The notes under the pieces are model-generated. The model was not told the DNA's origin and did not search any database. It was given only the letters and a program-made list of their open reading frames with translations. From Capilliphycus robustus (GTDB lineage: Bacteria; Cyanobacteriota; Cyanobacteriia; Cyanobacteriales; Microcoleaceae), in contig NZ_JAYGHR010000005.1 in NCBI RefSeq assembly GCF_034932365.1, forward strand, positions 99,328 to 163,327: DNA of 64,000 bases, read 5' to 3'. The position numbers and the translations under genes are program-made. Below, in pieces: positions 9,315 through 17,541 of the stretch (the first letter of the stretch is position 1; the number at the start of each line of letters is the position of its first letter).

Positions 9315-9874
9315 AAGTTAGAAAACTCTCTAATATAGACGATAATAGAAAATTTAAAAAGTTTATAATTGATTCTGAGCCTCAACTGTTATAATCTGTT
9401 GGATAGCTATTTTTCGATAGAGCGAGAAAAATCACCTCAAGTTATCTAGACTATTTTAAGTGATCAATGACAGTTCTGACTAACGCTTCTAGAGATTGCG
9501 CGGAGTCTGACGACAACTGACCAAAAGCTACATTTTACTCATCGAAAACTCGACTTCAAGTTGGCTCCCCAAATTTTTTCATAAATTTTTAATTTTCGCT
9601 TAAGATTGATCTGGGGGGGAGTGAGAGAATTCAAAAACTGCATCAATCTCATTCAAGCATTGAATGATCCTCTTGAATTCTGACTGAATTTTCGAGAAGA
9701 TATTATCAGTCAGTCAAGGGGTGACACTCCAAGGGAATGCTTTGGTCTGGGACAGAAAACCCGGGGTTAAACTCCGAGAAACGGACAAAACTCCAAGTTG
9801 CTATTTTTGCACCTTAGACAATCATCTCAATTGTCACCATTGTATAACGAGTCATTTCACATCAAAGGCAGGGT
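9315..9874. other. intergenic region without a supported gene
   Basis: About 560 bases upstream of the response regulator and of a 57-codon gene. A GTG-started frame at 9721-9930 overlaps the start of that gene and has no recognisable protein features. No clear promoter, repeat or RNA was identified. Confidence 0.45.
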
Positions 9875-10048
9875 ATGAACAACACTACCAAAAATCAGTC
9901 TCAAGATCTCCTCCTCGACATCGCCTGTGAGGAATTTAACTTTGAACGTTGGGCTAAAGCGGTAAAACCGCAGTTAATCGCGGCATTGCGAGGAAATTTT
10001 ACGGTTACACCTAAACTATGGCAGCAGGCTCAGGAAAAAGTAGACTAA
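9875..10048 (+). CDS. small hypothetical protein (57 aa)
   Basis: A soluble, mixed-charge 57-residue frame starting MNNTTKNQSQDLLLD and ending QQAQEKVD. GGCAGGG lies just before the ATG. The middle part (FNFERWAKAVKPQLIAAL) reads as an amphipathic helix. I do not recognise the family. It precedes the ChaN-like gene by about 150 bases on the same strand. The composition is protein-like, but support is limited to the frame and its site. Confidence 0.5.
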   Translation: MNNTTKNQSQDLLLDIACEEFNFERWAKAVKPQLIAALRGNFTVTPKLWQQAQEKVD

Positions 10049-10195
10049 ACTTATCTAGACACATCTGAACTGTCAAACTCATTCGCTCTAAAAACAGAAC
10101 TCCTAAAAAAATTTAGACAAAGTTTGATCTCTGGCGGTTAATAACGCTAGAGTTTTTTTGTCGGTTGAAAATTCCTAGCATTGAGTTCTTCTAAC

Positions 10196-11095
10196 ATGAA
10201 TAAAGTTGCCGTTGCAAAGGTTTTTACATGGTCACTGGGATTCTTTCTATGGTGTACACCCCCTACAGGGGCAGAATATCTAAACAATTTAGATCGATTT
10301 TTCGATTCTCCCGCCCTATATGCCGTCACTTCTTCCCAACAGAGGATCTTGCAAAATCTCAAAAGTGCGGATGTTGTGTACTTAGGAGAAACTCACGATC
10401 AACTCAAGGATCATCTTGCCCAACTCAATATTATTAAGGCATTATACCATAAAAATTCTCAAATCGTCATTGGGCTGGAAATGTTTCAGCGTCCCTATCA
10501 AGAAGTTTTAGATCAATATATCGCAGGTTCAATCAGCGAAACGGAGTTAATTGAGAAAAGTCAATATTTGCAACGTTGGGGTTTTCCCTGGCAAAATTAT
10601 GCTGAAATTTTGCGGTTTGCGCGGCAAAATAATATTCCAGTTTTAGCTTTAAATACTCCCAGTGAAGTCACCCGTAAGGTGGCAAAAGAAGGCTTAGGAA
10701 GCTTAACAGATGAAGATAAACGCTATATTCCGCCTCTGAGCGAAATTCGCACCGATAACGCTGAATATCGGCAAATGCTGCAAGAAATTTATCAACAACA
10801 TCATCACGGACAAGGAAATAGTGCAGCTTTTGAAAACTTCTTTTTAGCTCAAGTGCTTTGGGATGAAACGATGGCTGAAACCATTGCAAAATATCTCAAG
10901 AATCATCCCAAATCTCAAGTGATTGTTTTAGTGGGAAAAGGTCATATTATCTATAACTACGGAATTCCCAGTCGAGTTGAACGGCGATTAAGCGATCGCA
11001 ATTTAGTTCAGCGTTCGGTTATTTTTTCAACGACAACCGAAGAATCTGTTTCTAATAAAACTCCGATTGCTGACTATATTTGGTTAGTGGAATAA
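10196..11095 (+). CDS. ChaN/DUF399 family haem-binding-like protein
   Basis: A protein of about 299 residues of the ChaN-like (cofactor haem-binding, DUF399) family. An in-frame TTG lies 15 bases upstream of the ATG chosen here; the ATG at 10196 begins MNKVAVAKVFTW and gives a normal N-terminal signal segment (VFTWSLGFFLWCTPPTGA). Family motifs: VVYLGETHDQ near residue 60 (the E-T-H site), IGLEMFQRPYQ, LALNTPSEV and VIVLVGKGHIIY. Campylobacter ChaN binds haem; whether this one does is not shown. The gene converges on the dehydrogenase gene with only 13 bp between stops. Confidence 0.82.
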   Translation: MNKVAVAKVFTWSLGFFLWCTPPTGAEYLNNLDRFFDSPALYAVTSSQQRILQNLKSADVVYLGETHDQLKDHLAQLNIIKALYHKNSQIVIGLEMFQRPYQEVLDQYIAGSISETELIEKSQYLQRWGFPWQNYAEILRFARQNNIPVLALNTPSEVTRKVAKEGLGSLTDEDKRYIPPLSEIRTDNAEYRQMLQEIYQQHHHGQGNSAAFENFFLAQVLWDETMAETIAKYLKNHPKSQVIVLVGKGHIIYNYGIPSRVERRLSDRNLVQRSVIFSTTTEESVSNKTPIADYIWLVE

Positions 11096-11108
11096 AGGCA
11101 AAATCGAG

Positions 11109-12395
11109 TTAGTTTTTAACATAAAAATCTCGGTTTCCTTTGGCATTCATCGCTTCTCCTAAGCGATTTAACCCATGAACATAGGCAGCCGTTCGCATGG
11201 AAATCGCAAGTTCTTGAGAAATACGCCAAATTTCTTCAGTTTCAGCTATCATTTTTTGTTTGAGACGATGATTCACTTCTTGGAGTGTCCAATACAACCC
11301 AGCCCGATTTTGCACCCACTCAAAATAACTAACGGTTACGCCTCCTGCATTGACTAAAATATCAGGAATCACTTTAATTCCTCGTTCTTCTAAAATCCGA
11401 TCTGCTTCTGAAGTGGTTGGGCCGTTTGCCACTTCAAAAATATATTTTGCTTGAATGTCTTTGGCATTTTCAGAGGTGATTTGATTTTCCAAAGCAGCCG
11501 GAATCAAAACATCTACATCTAAGGTTAAAAGTTCTTCATTGCTAATCACATCATGTTCAACAATATTACAAACAGTTCCTTCACAATAGACGGCTTTAAC
11601 GCTTTTATTGGATTCTTTAAACTGTTGAACACTGGGAATATCTAAGCCGTTTTTAGAATAAATTCCCCCTTGAGAATCACTGACGGCAACGACTTTATAT
11701 CCGGCTTTGGCGAGGAGTTGGGCGAGAGTTGCGCCTGCATTTCCAAAGCCTTGAACAGCAACTTTAGTATTAGGGGGAAATTGACTCAATTTTGCCAGAA
11801 TTATTTCGATTACAAAAAAAGCCCCCATTGCGGTTGCTGTATCTCGTCCTAAACTTCCCCCTAATGCAATGGGTTTCCCGGTAACAACACCCGGACAAAG
11901 TTGACGACGAATGATGCTATATTGATCCATCATCCAGCCCATAATCATTGGGTTGGTGTAAACATCCGGCGCGGGAATATCAATATCTGGGCCAATAAAA
12001 TCGGCGATCGCATCGACATATCCGCGACTCAAGCGTTCTAATTCGAGTTTTGAAAGTTCTTTCGGATTAACCGTAATTCCGCCTTTCGCACCCCCAAACG
12101 GTAAGCTTAAAACGGCACATTTAAAGGTCATCCAAAAGGCTAAAGAGGTGACTTCATCAAGGGAGACAGAGCTATAGTATCTCACCCCTCCTTTGGTTGG
12201 CCCTCTGGTGTCATCATACCGCACTCGATAACCTGGAAAAATTTTCAGTGAGCCGTTATCCATGCGAACGGGAATGGAAACGATTAAACTTGATTTAGGA
12301 TATTTCAGCCGTTCGATAGTATCTTCGGAAAGGGAAACGTAGTTTAAAGCGCCTTCGAGTCTTTGGCTGGCATCTGCAAATAGCGTATCAGACAT
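11109..12395 (-). CDS. Glu/Leu/Phe/Val dehydrogenase
   Basis: A 428-residue NAD(P)-dependent amino-acid dehydrogenase. It has the substrate-binding region GGAKGGI with the catalytic lysine, the PAPDVYTNPMIMGWMMD segment with the catalytic aspartate, and a Rossmann fold beginning VAVQGFGNAGATLAQLLAKAG. Length fits hexameric glutamate dehydrogenases; oxidative deamination or reductive amination of glutamate is most likely, though leucine- or phenylalanine-type specificity cannot be excluded by eye. It is convergent with the ChaN-like gene and has a long upstream region. Confidence 0.93.
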   Translation of the reverse strand: MSDTLFADASQRLEGALNYVSLSEDTIERLKYPKSSLIVSIPVRMDNGSLKIFPGYRVRYDDTRGPTKGGVRYYSSVSLDEVTSLAFWMTFKCAVLSLPFGGAKGGITVNPKELSKLELERLSRGYVDAIADFIGPDIDIPAPDVYTNPMIMGWMMDQYSIIRRQLCPGVVTGKPIALGGSLGRDTATAMGAFFVIEIILAKLSQFPPNTKVAVQGFGNAGATLAQLLAKAGYKVVAVSDSQGGIYSKNGLDIPSVQQFKESNKSVKAVYCEGTVCNIVEHDVISNEELLTLDVDVLIPAALENQITSENAKDIQAKYIFEVANGPTTSEADRILEERGIKVIPDILVNAGGVTVSYFEWVQNRAGLYWTLQEVNHRLKQKMIAETEEIWRISQELAISMRTAAYVHGLNRLGEAMNAKGNRDFYVKN

Positions 12396-12768
12396 GGTTG
12401 AGGATTAACTGAACTGTATGGTTTAACTCATATCATGGCAGTTCTAAGTTTCATTGGACTTAATAATCTTGCAATAAAAAGAAAGAGAGCCTATCGATCA
12501 CCAGGTCTAATTTGACAATTGAACTTAAATGTGTATTTTAATTGTCGGATAAACTTTAACTAAGATTTTAGATATTCTTTTCATTTTTTATTGAACAAGA
12601 ACTAGCACAATTTGAGCAGAATATGTAAAATTGGATTAAGGAATTTACCCAAAGTCGGTTCGTTTAGATGATCCGAATCCGGTTGTTTCAACTTAAGGAT
12701 ATTACGATTATAAAATTCTGGTTGTCTCTCATCCGAAATGATGATCCACTACTTACCTAGATCCCATT
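12396..12768. other. divergent promoter region
   Basis: About 370 bases between two divergent genes (dehydrogenase and DUF4126). It should hold both promoters. It is A/T-rich with no hairpin or repeat that I could support. Confidence 0.4.
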
Positions 12769-13362
12769 ATGATAGAACTCCTGGCTGCTCTGTCTGCATC
12801 AGCAGCCGCAGGGATGAGAATTGCTTTACCCTTACTTTTAATTGGTTTACTGCAAACGGATTTGTGGGAGCGTGTTCCTTTTTTGTCTCGTTTCTCTCCC
12901 CAGTGGGTAGTGGGAGTATTAGTCAGTTGGTCGCTGTTTGAACTGTTCGCCTCTAAAAATGTACTCGGACAGCGAGTTTTAAACTTGATTCAGCTTGTTT
13001 GTAGTCCGTTTGTGGGGGCGATTATGGGAACTGCGATCGCCCAAGCCACAGAGGTTCCCGGATGGCTAGTGGGGTTAATTGGAGTAACGGGGGGTTTATT
13101 GGCGTTAGTCTTGCAACTGGTACAAGTCGGATGGTTTTACCGTTTGCGAGGTTTACCGATTTGGGCGATTTTTTTTCAAGATCTTCTCTGCATTTCCCTG
13201 GTCGTATTTGCCTTTGACGCGCCACAACAGGGAGGATTAATCGCCCTATTGCTGTTGTGGTTAGCGATTCGCAGTTCCAAAGAATGGTATCAATGGTACA
13301 CCGCCCAAGCCTCACCCAAACAACGCCATCGTCCCCGTCGTCACAAACGCAATCCTGATTAA
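12769..13362 (+). CDS. DUF4126 domain membrane protein
   Basis: A 197-residue integral membrane protein with about five hydrophobic segments and a strongly basic C-terminus (KQRHRPRRHKR). The opening LLAALSASAAAGMRIALPLLLIGLL matches the DUF4126 family, whose function is unknown. It converges on hemH with 10 bp between the stops. Confidence 0.8.
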   Translation: MIELLAALSASAAAGMRIALPLLLIGLLQTDLWERVPFLSRFSPQWVVGVLVSWSLFELFASKNVLGQRVLNLIQLVCSPFVGAIMGTAIAQATEVPGWLVGLIGVTGGLLALVLQLVQVGWFYRLRGLPIWAIFFQDLLCISLVVFAFDAPQQGGLIALLLLWLAIRSSKEWYQWYTAQASPKQRHRPRRHKRNPD

Positions 13363-13372
13363 GCCACAGCGT

Positions 13373-14536
13373 TTAGAGTAAACCGACTAAATGCAAGGGG
13401 CCGTGACCTGTAATTAATTCAACTACAACGGCAACAATCCCAATCATTGCCAAACGCCCATTCCAAACTTCGGCGGCGGTTGTCATTCCCCATTCCCAAC
13501 GTTCTTGGGGGTACATTTTTGTCTTTTTAGGAGGATGAGCCACTTCAGCAAATGTAATTTGAGGTCCGTCTAAAGCTTCAATCACCATATCGGCTAAATC
13601 TTCGATAAAAACCGGATGAGTATTTAAAGCCGGAACCCGATAAAAGTTTTTAATTCCAGATTCTTCAGCGAGATGACGATACTCCATGTCAATTTCTTCG
13701 AGAGTTTCGATATGTTCAGACACGAAGCTAATGGGAACCACCATCAGGTTTTCTACCCCTTGTTGAGCGAGTTCAGGGATGGCTTCTTCGGTGTAGGGTT
13801 TGAGCCACTCAACCGGGCCTACTCGACTCTGATAAGCCAGAGTATGAGGGTTTGGACGATTGAGGGTTTGCATGATTAACCGCGTACAGTTTTCGATTTC
13901 AGTCTGGTAGGGATCACCCGCTTCTTCAACATAATTGACGGGTACCCCGTGAGCGCTGAAAAATAGATGAATGTGTTCAGAATCTTGACAGTGATCAAGT
14001 TCTTCAGCGATTAATTGACTCATCGCCTGTAAATAGCCCGGTCGATCATACCAAGAGGGAATCACTGTATAATTAATTTTTTGCAGAGCCGGATCTTCAG
14101 ACCAAAGTCGTTCTAACAGTCTGAAGCTAGAACCACTGGTACTGATCGAAAATTGGGGATACAAAGGTAAAATCACCAGTTGTTCAACTTGGTCTCGCTT
14201 GATTCTGACGAGCGCTTCTTCGGTGAAGGGATGCCAGTAACGCATTCCCACATAAATTTGAACATCATGCCCTTTTTGTTGTAACTTTTCCTCAAGGGCG
14301 ACAGCTTGTTCTTCCGTAATGCGTCGCAGGGGTGAACCCCCGCCAATCGCTTTATAGTTTTCTTGAGATTTGCTGTAACGCAAGGTCGAGATTAACCAAG
14401 CCAGGGGTCGCTGCAACCAACGAAAGGGCAGACGAATGATTTCCGGATCGGAAAATAGGTTATACAAAAAGGGGCGGACATCTTCTAGTTGCTCTGGCCC
14501 GCCCAGATTTAACAGTAAAACTCCGACTCGTCCCAT
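13373..14536 (-). CDS. hemH: ferrochelatase with C-terminal CAB domain
   Basis: A 387-residue ferrochelatase, inserting Fe2+ into protoporphyrin IX to make haem. The start GRVGVLLLNLGGPEQLEDVRPFL is canonical. The catalytic histidine lies in LFFSAHGVPVNY and the conserved glutamates in VVPISFVSEHIETLEEID. Residues from about 345 carry a linker and an HLIP-like CAB segment (EVWNGRLAMIGIVAVVVELITG), the plastid and cyanobacterial type II arrangement in which the CAB helix binds chlorophyll and affects dimerisation. This ties haem synthesis to the HLIPs encoded in the same window. Confidence 0.97.
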   Translation of the reverse strand: MGRVGVLLLNLGGPEQLEDVRPFLYNLFSDPEIIRLPFRWLQRPLAWLISTLRYSKSQENYKAIGGGSPLRRITEEQAVALEEKLQQKGHDVQIYVGMRYWHPFTEEALVRIKRDQVEQLVILPLYPQFSISTSGSSFRLLERLWSEDPALQKINYTVIPSWYDRPGYLQAMSQLIAEELDHCQDSEHIHLFFSAHGVPVNYVEEAGDPYQTEIENCTRLIMQTLNRPNPHTLAYQSRVGPVEWLKPYTEEAIPELAQQGVENLMVVPISFVSEHIETLEEIDMEYRHLAEESGIKNFYRVPALNTHPVFIEDLADMVIEALDGPQITFAEVAHPPKKTKMYPQERWEWGMTTAAEVWNGRLAMIGIVAVVVELITGHGPLHLVGLL

Positions 14537-14639
14537 AGCGGTTTGTGATCCCCAATTTTTAATCTTTGTTACCTATTTTAATAATAGTAGCCTGATATTG
14601 GGGCAAAGTCGATAGTGAAAAAATGCAAATATTTTAGAT

Positions 14640-15323
14640 ATGGCAACAATTTTAAGAAGTCTCAGCTACCGTTATCAATGGCTTTACGATACGATCTCGG
14701 GTCTGGCTGCCTTGAGTGTAGGGGGAGAAGCCCGTTTTCGGCGATTGGCATTGGAAGGATTGCCTATCAATCCTAACACGAAGGTCTTGGATTTATGTTG
14801 TGGGAGTGGACAGGCGACCGAGGTTTTGGTTCAACGTTCTCAAAATGTTGTGGGGTTGGATGCGTCTCCTTTATCATTAAAACGCGCTCAACACAATGTT
14901 CCTACGGCTGAATATGTGGAAGCTTTTGCTGAAAAAATGCCCTTTGCTGATGATCAATTTGATGTGGTTCATACCAGTGCGGCTTTACATGAAATGAACC
15001 CGGTTCAGCTTGGGCAAATTTTAGAGGAAGTCTATCGGGTTCTCAAGCCAGGAGGGGTGTTTACCTTGGTTGATTTTCATCGCCCTAATAACCCATTATT
15101 TTGGCCAGGAATTGCCCTGTTTTTGTGGCTGTTTGAAACGGAAACGGCTTGGCAATTGTTACAAACAGATTTGATGGCGTTACTGTCTGAAGTGGGGTTT
15201 CGGGCCAATTTATCGGAAGCGCAGGGGGCTGATTTTCCCCAACAACGGCTTTGTGCCGGGGGTAGTCTTCAGGTGATTCAAGTTCAGAAGCCTGGCGTGA
15301 ACGGATATCTCTCTCAAGAGTGA
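14640..15323 (+). CDS. class I SAM-dependent methyltransferase
   Basis: A 227-residue methyltransferase (Methyltransf_11/25 type). The SAM-binding motif I is VLDLCCGSGQATEVL, motif II VVGLDASPLSLKRAQ, and the post-II region FDVVHTSAALHEM. A hydrophobic stretch follows (about residues 150-170), as in enzymes acting on lipophilic substrates such as quinones or tocopherol precursors. The substrate is unknown. It diverges from hemH with about 100 bp between starts. Confidence 0.85.
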   Translation: MATILRSLSYRYQWLYDTISGLAALSVGGEARFRRLALEGLPINPNTKVLDLCCGSGQATEVLVQRSQNVVGLDASPLSLKRAQHNVPTAEYVEAFAEKMPFADDQFDVVHTSAALHEMNPVQLGQILEEVYRVLKPGGVFTLVDFHRPNNPLFWPGIALFLWLFETETAWQLLQTDLMALLSEVGFRANLSEAQGADFPQQRLCAGGSLQVIQVQKPGVNGYLSQE

Positions 15324-15468
15324 TTCCTTAAATTCAGTTAACTGAATCCGGGGAAAATATTAAGGATTGCAACAAGAACTGTTTTGCTTGCCAAGTTCGT
15401 GATACTAAATGGAAACTAAGATTCTTAATCCGATTTTGTAAACCTCTAAAAACAAAGGAGAAAGTCAA

Positions 15469-15729
15469 TTGATTTACTCAGAATTAATCGCCGCTACAGC
15501 AAACACCGTCACGACTGTTTCTTGGAGTCCCAAGACGGCAATTGTGATGATTATCTGCAATATTGTAATGTTTGCGGTTGGTAAATTTGTGATTCAAAAG
15601 CCTAATGTTGGCCCTGCACCTAACACCTTTTTAGGCATGAGTTTAGCTGCATTAATTGGGACAGCTTGTTTAGGTCATATTGTTGGTGCGGGTGTGATTC
15701 TTGGACTCGCAAACGTCGGTACTCTTTAG
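15469..15729 (+). CDS. psaK: photosystem I reaction centre subunit PsaK
   Basis: An 86-residue thylakoid protein with two transmembrane helices (about residues 22-42 and 55-80). The central PNVGPAPNTFLGMSLAALIGTACLGHIVGAG signature is typical of PsaK, a peripheral photosystem I subunit. The likely start is TTG at 15469, because AAAGGAG lies 8 or so bases before it and no nearer ATG precedes the conserved region. A strong hairpin terminator follows. Confidence 0.93.
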   Translation: MIYSELIAATANTVTTVSWSPKTAIVMIICNIVMFAVGKFVIQKPNVGPAPNTFLGMSLAALIGTACLGHIVGAGVILGLANVGTL

Positions 15730-15749
15730 ATTTGATTTGACTCTACTCT

Positions 15750-15787
15750 AGAAACCCGGTTTCTCAAAGAAACCGGGTTTCTGTTTG
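15750..15787. terminator. strong bidirectional terminator
   Basis: A 15-bp perfect inverted repeat, AGAAACCCGGTTTCT and its complement, separated by CAA and followed by a T-rich run. It lies between the convergent psaK and cruP genes. Confidence 0.85.
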
Positions 15788-15804
15788 GGGTTTCTGTTTT
15801 TATT

Positions 15805-17364
15805 TTAATGATAATCTTGACCTGAACCATATTTCCAAGCTTCTAACCAACGATGATAGTAATATTGCTGGATGGGTGATAAGTTTTTAATCGAAGGTTC
15901 TCGGTTTTTTCCCAGTGAAAATAACGCAGTATAAGCCCCTAAGTTAAAATAGTGAACAGTCCACTCTAATAAAGGCGTTAACCCCACTTGTGGAATCACT
16001 TTAAATACAATATCAGGATGAGAAATACTGGTTTTAAACAAGGTTTTGGCTAAGGGGAAAAACTGCACAACATCTTGTAAAAAAGGTTTGAGAACCCCAT
16101 CGCCTAATTGTTCCATTTCTTGAAATACTGCGGCTAATAGATTGTTAATGGTATCGGGGTTAATCGTTTGATGAACGCCCACACTCATCGAACGTTGAAA
16201 CAGCCAAGTTACAGACAAACTCGGTTGATAAGGTTGCAACAAAGTTAACGCATTTTGATCGAGACATTCGGTTTTTAAAGCCTCTTCAATTCCCACTGTT
16301 AATCGTTTTAAATGACGCACCATTGAACCAAAGCCGCCAAAACTTAAAGGAGATTGACTCGCACTACTATCTCCAACCGGAAGTATTCTATCCCAAGGTG
16401 TTTTTAACGGACTATTTTTATAACAGGGGAAAAAGCCAAATAAAGCCCGTTTAAATGTGAGTTGATGGAGTTCGATGTGTTGATATTCGGGTAACAAGCG
16501 TAAATATTCTTCAAAAAAGAATTCTAAACTAAATCGTTCAGGATGAGCATCTATGTAGGTAAATAAATACGTTGTGCGTCCATCTTTGGCGGGAAAAGCT
16601 TCCCAAAAATATTGACATTGATTTTCTAAAGCCGTGAACGAGGCGAAAATATCCCCCGTTTCATTGTTAGAATATCCGGTTGCACAAGTTCCCACAACTA
16701 AACACACCGCATCGGGTTTTTCCCCTTGTCTTGCTTGTCGAACAATTGGCGAAAAATGCCCCATTGCATCTAATAATAATCGGGTGTTAATATTGAGTTT
16801 TGATTCATCTTGTTTAGCAGTAATTTTAACCCCATTCGGATGAACCGTTGCGGCTTCATAAACCGTATTTTCAAACAGTTTACCGCCTGCTTCTAGAAAA
16901 CGAATTTTGAGGGTTTCCAGTAAATAAACGGGGTCAACTCCAATATTCAGAACATCTTTTACCCAAATATCTGGACTATTCGGAAAACTCAAACGAGCGG
17001 GATTATATTCGGTAGAAATAGCTTGATTTAATTCATCAGGTGAAAGTAGATTTAACTCTAAAAAAACATCTAATTCTTGACGAGAAATATTCCATTCTTG
17101 TTCTCGTCCTTTTAAGATTCCCCGTTCAATTAACGCCACTCGCCAACCCCGACTCGCCAACGAAGCGCCGATTAAAATGCCCAATGTTCCGCCACAAATT
17201 GCCAGATCATAATCGATAGTTCCGAGGGGTTCAGAATTGCGTTTAACCGTTTGGGGAATGGGAAGTTGATTGTTTTTCAGCGAGTTCCACAGATTGTCTG
17301 CATTTCGCAGTCCGTTGAGGGGATTTCCCGGAATTTGAGTGAGAATTTCTTCAGTTAGAGACAT
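15805..17364 (-). CDS. cruP: CruP-type FAD-dependent oxidoreductase (lycopene cyclase CruA/CruP family)
   Basis: A 519-residue flavoprotein. The dinucleotide-binding motif is DLAICGGTLGILIGASLASRG, and it is followed by the family segment LKGREQEWNISRQEL seen in CruA/CruP lycopene cyclases. A second conserved piece is ILPVGDSSASQSPLSFGGFGS. The length, shorter than CruA, and the sequence feel favour CruP, the paralogue conserved in cyanobacteria and plants and linked to oxidative stress rather than proven cyclase activity. The distinction from CruA rests on memory of family features and would need an alignment. Confidence 0.75.
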   Translation of the reverse strand: MSLTEEILTQIPGNPLNGLRNADNLWNSLKNNQLPIPQTVKRNSEPLGTIDYDLAICGGTLGILIGASLASRGWRVALIERGILKGREQEWNISRQELDVFLELNLLSPDELNQAISTEYNPARLSFPNSPDIWVKDVLNIGVDPVYLLETLKIRFLEAGGKLFENTVYEAATVHPNGVKITAKQDESKLNINTRLLLDAMGHFSPIVRQARQGEKPDAVCLVVGTCATGYSNNETGDIFASFTALENQCQYFWEAFPAKDGRTTYLFTYIDAHPERFSLEFFFEEYLRLLPEYQHIELHQLTFKRALFGFFPCYKNSPLKTPWDRILPVGDSSASQSPLSFGGFGSMVRHLKRLTVGIEEALKTECLDQNALTLLQPYQPSLSVTWLFQRSMSVGVHQTINPDTINNLLAAVFQEMEQLGDGVLKPFLQDVVQFFPLAKTLFKTSISHPDIVFKVIPQVGLTPLLEWTVHYFNLGAYTALFSLGKNREPSIKNLSPIQQYYYHRWLEAWKYGSGQDYH

Positions 17365-17494
17365 AGAAGTTGGAATAATACACTATTACTAGGATAGAAG
17401 ATTTTGCAGTGATGGCGATCGCGAGTCACAAAAAAGTAGAATAGACAATACCTATCCTACTGAGAAGCAATTTATATTTATTAAAGCTGCTTGT

Positions 17495-17541
17495 CAGTTC
17501 AACCTCTCTGTCTAGGGAACTAGCGGGGGAAAATCGACTGT
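17495..17541. repeat. dispersed repeat copy 1 (matches 41133-41179, inverted)
   Basis: A 47-bp segment, with 36 bp identical and two mismatches beyond, recurs in opposite orientation at about 41133-41179. This copy spans the last codons, the TAG stop and the first 3' bases of the ABC ATPase gene. It reads EQSIFPR-stop in that gene; the other copy would read EQAIFPR-stop. Confidence 0.8.

Noticed and set aside
9721..9930. GTG-started 69-codon frame
   Set aside because: It overlaps the start of the better-supported 57-codon gene, has no ribosome site and an odd Cys/His composition without a recognised motif.
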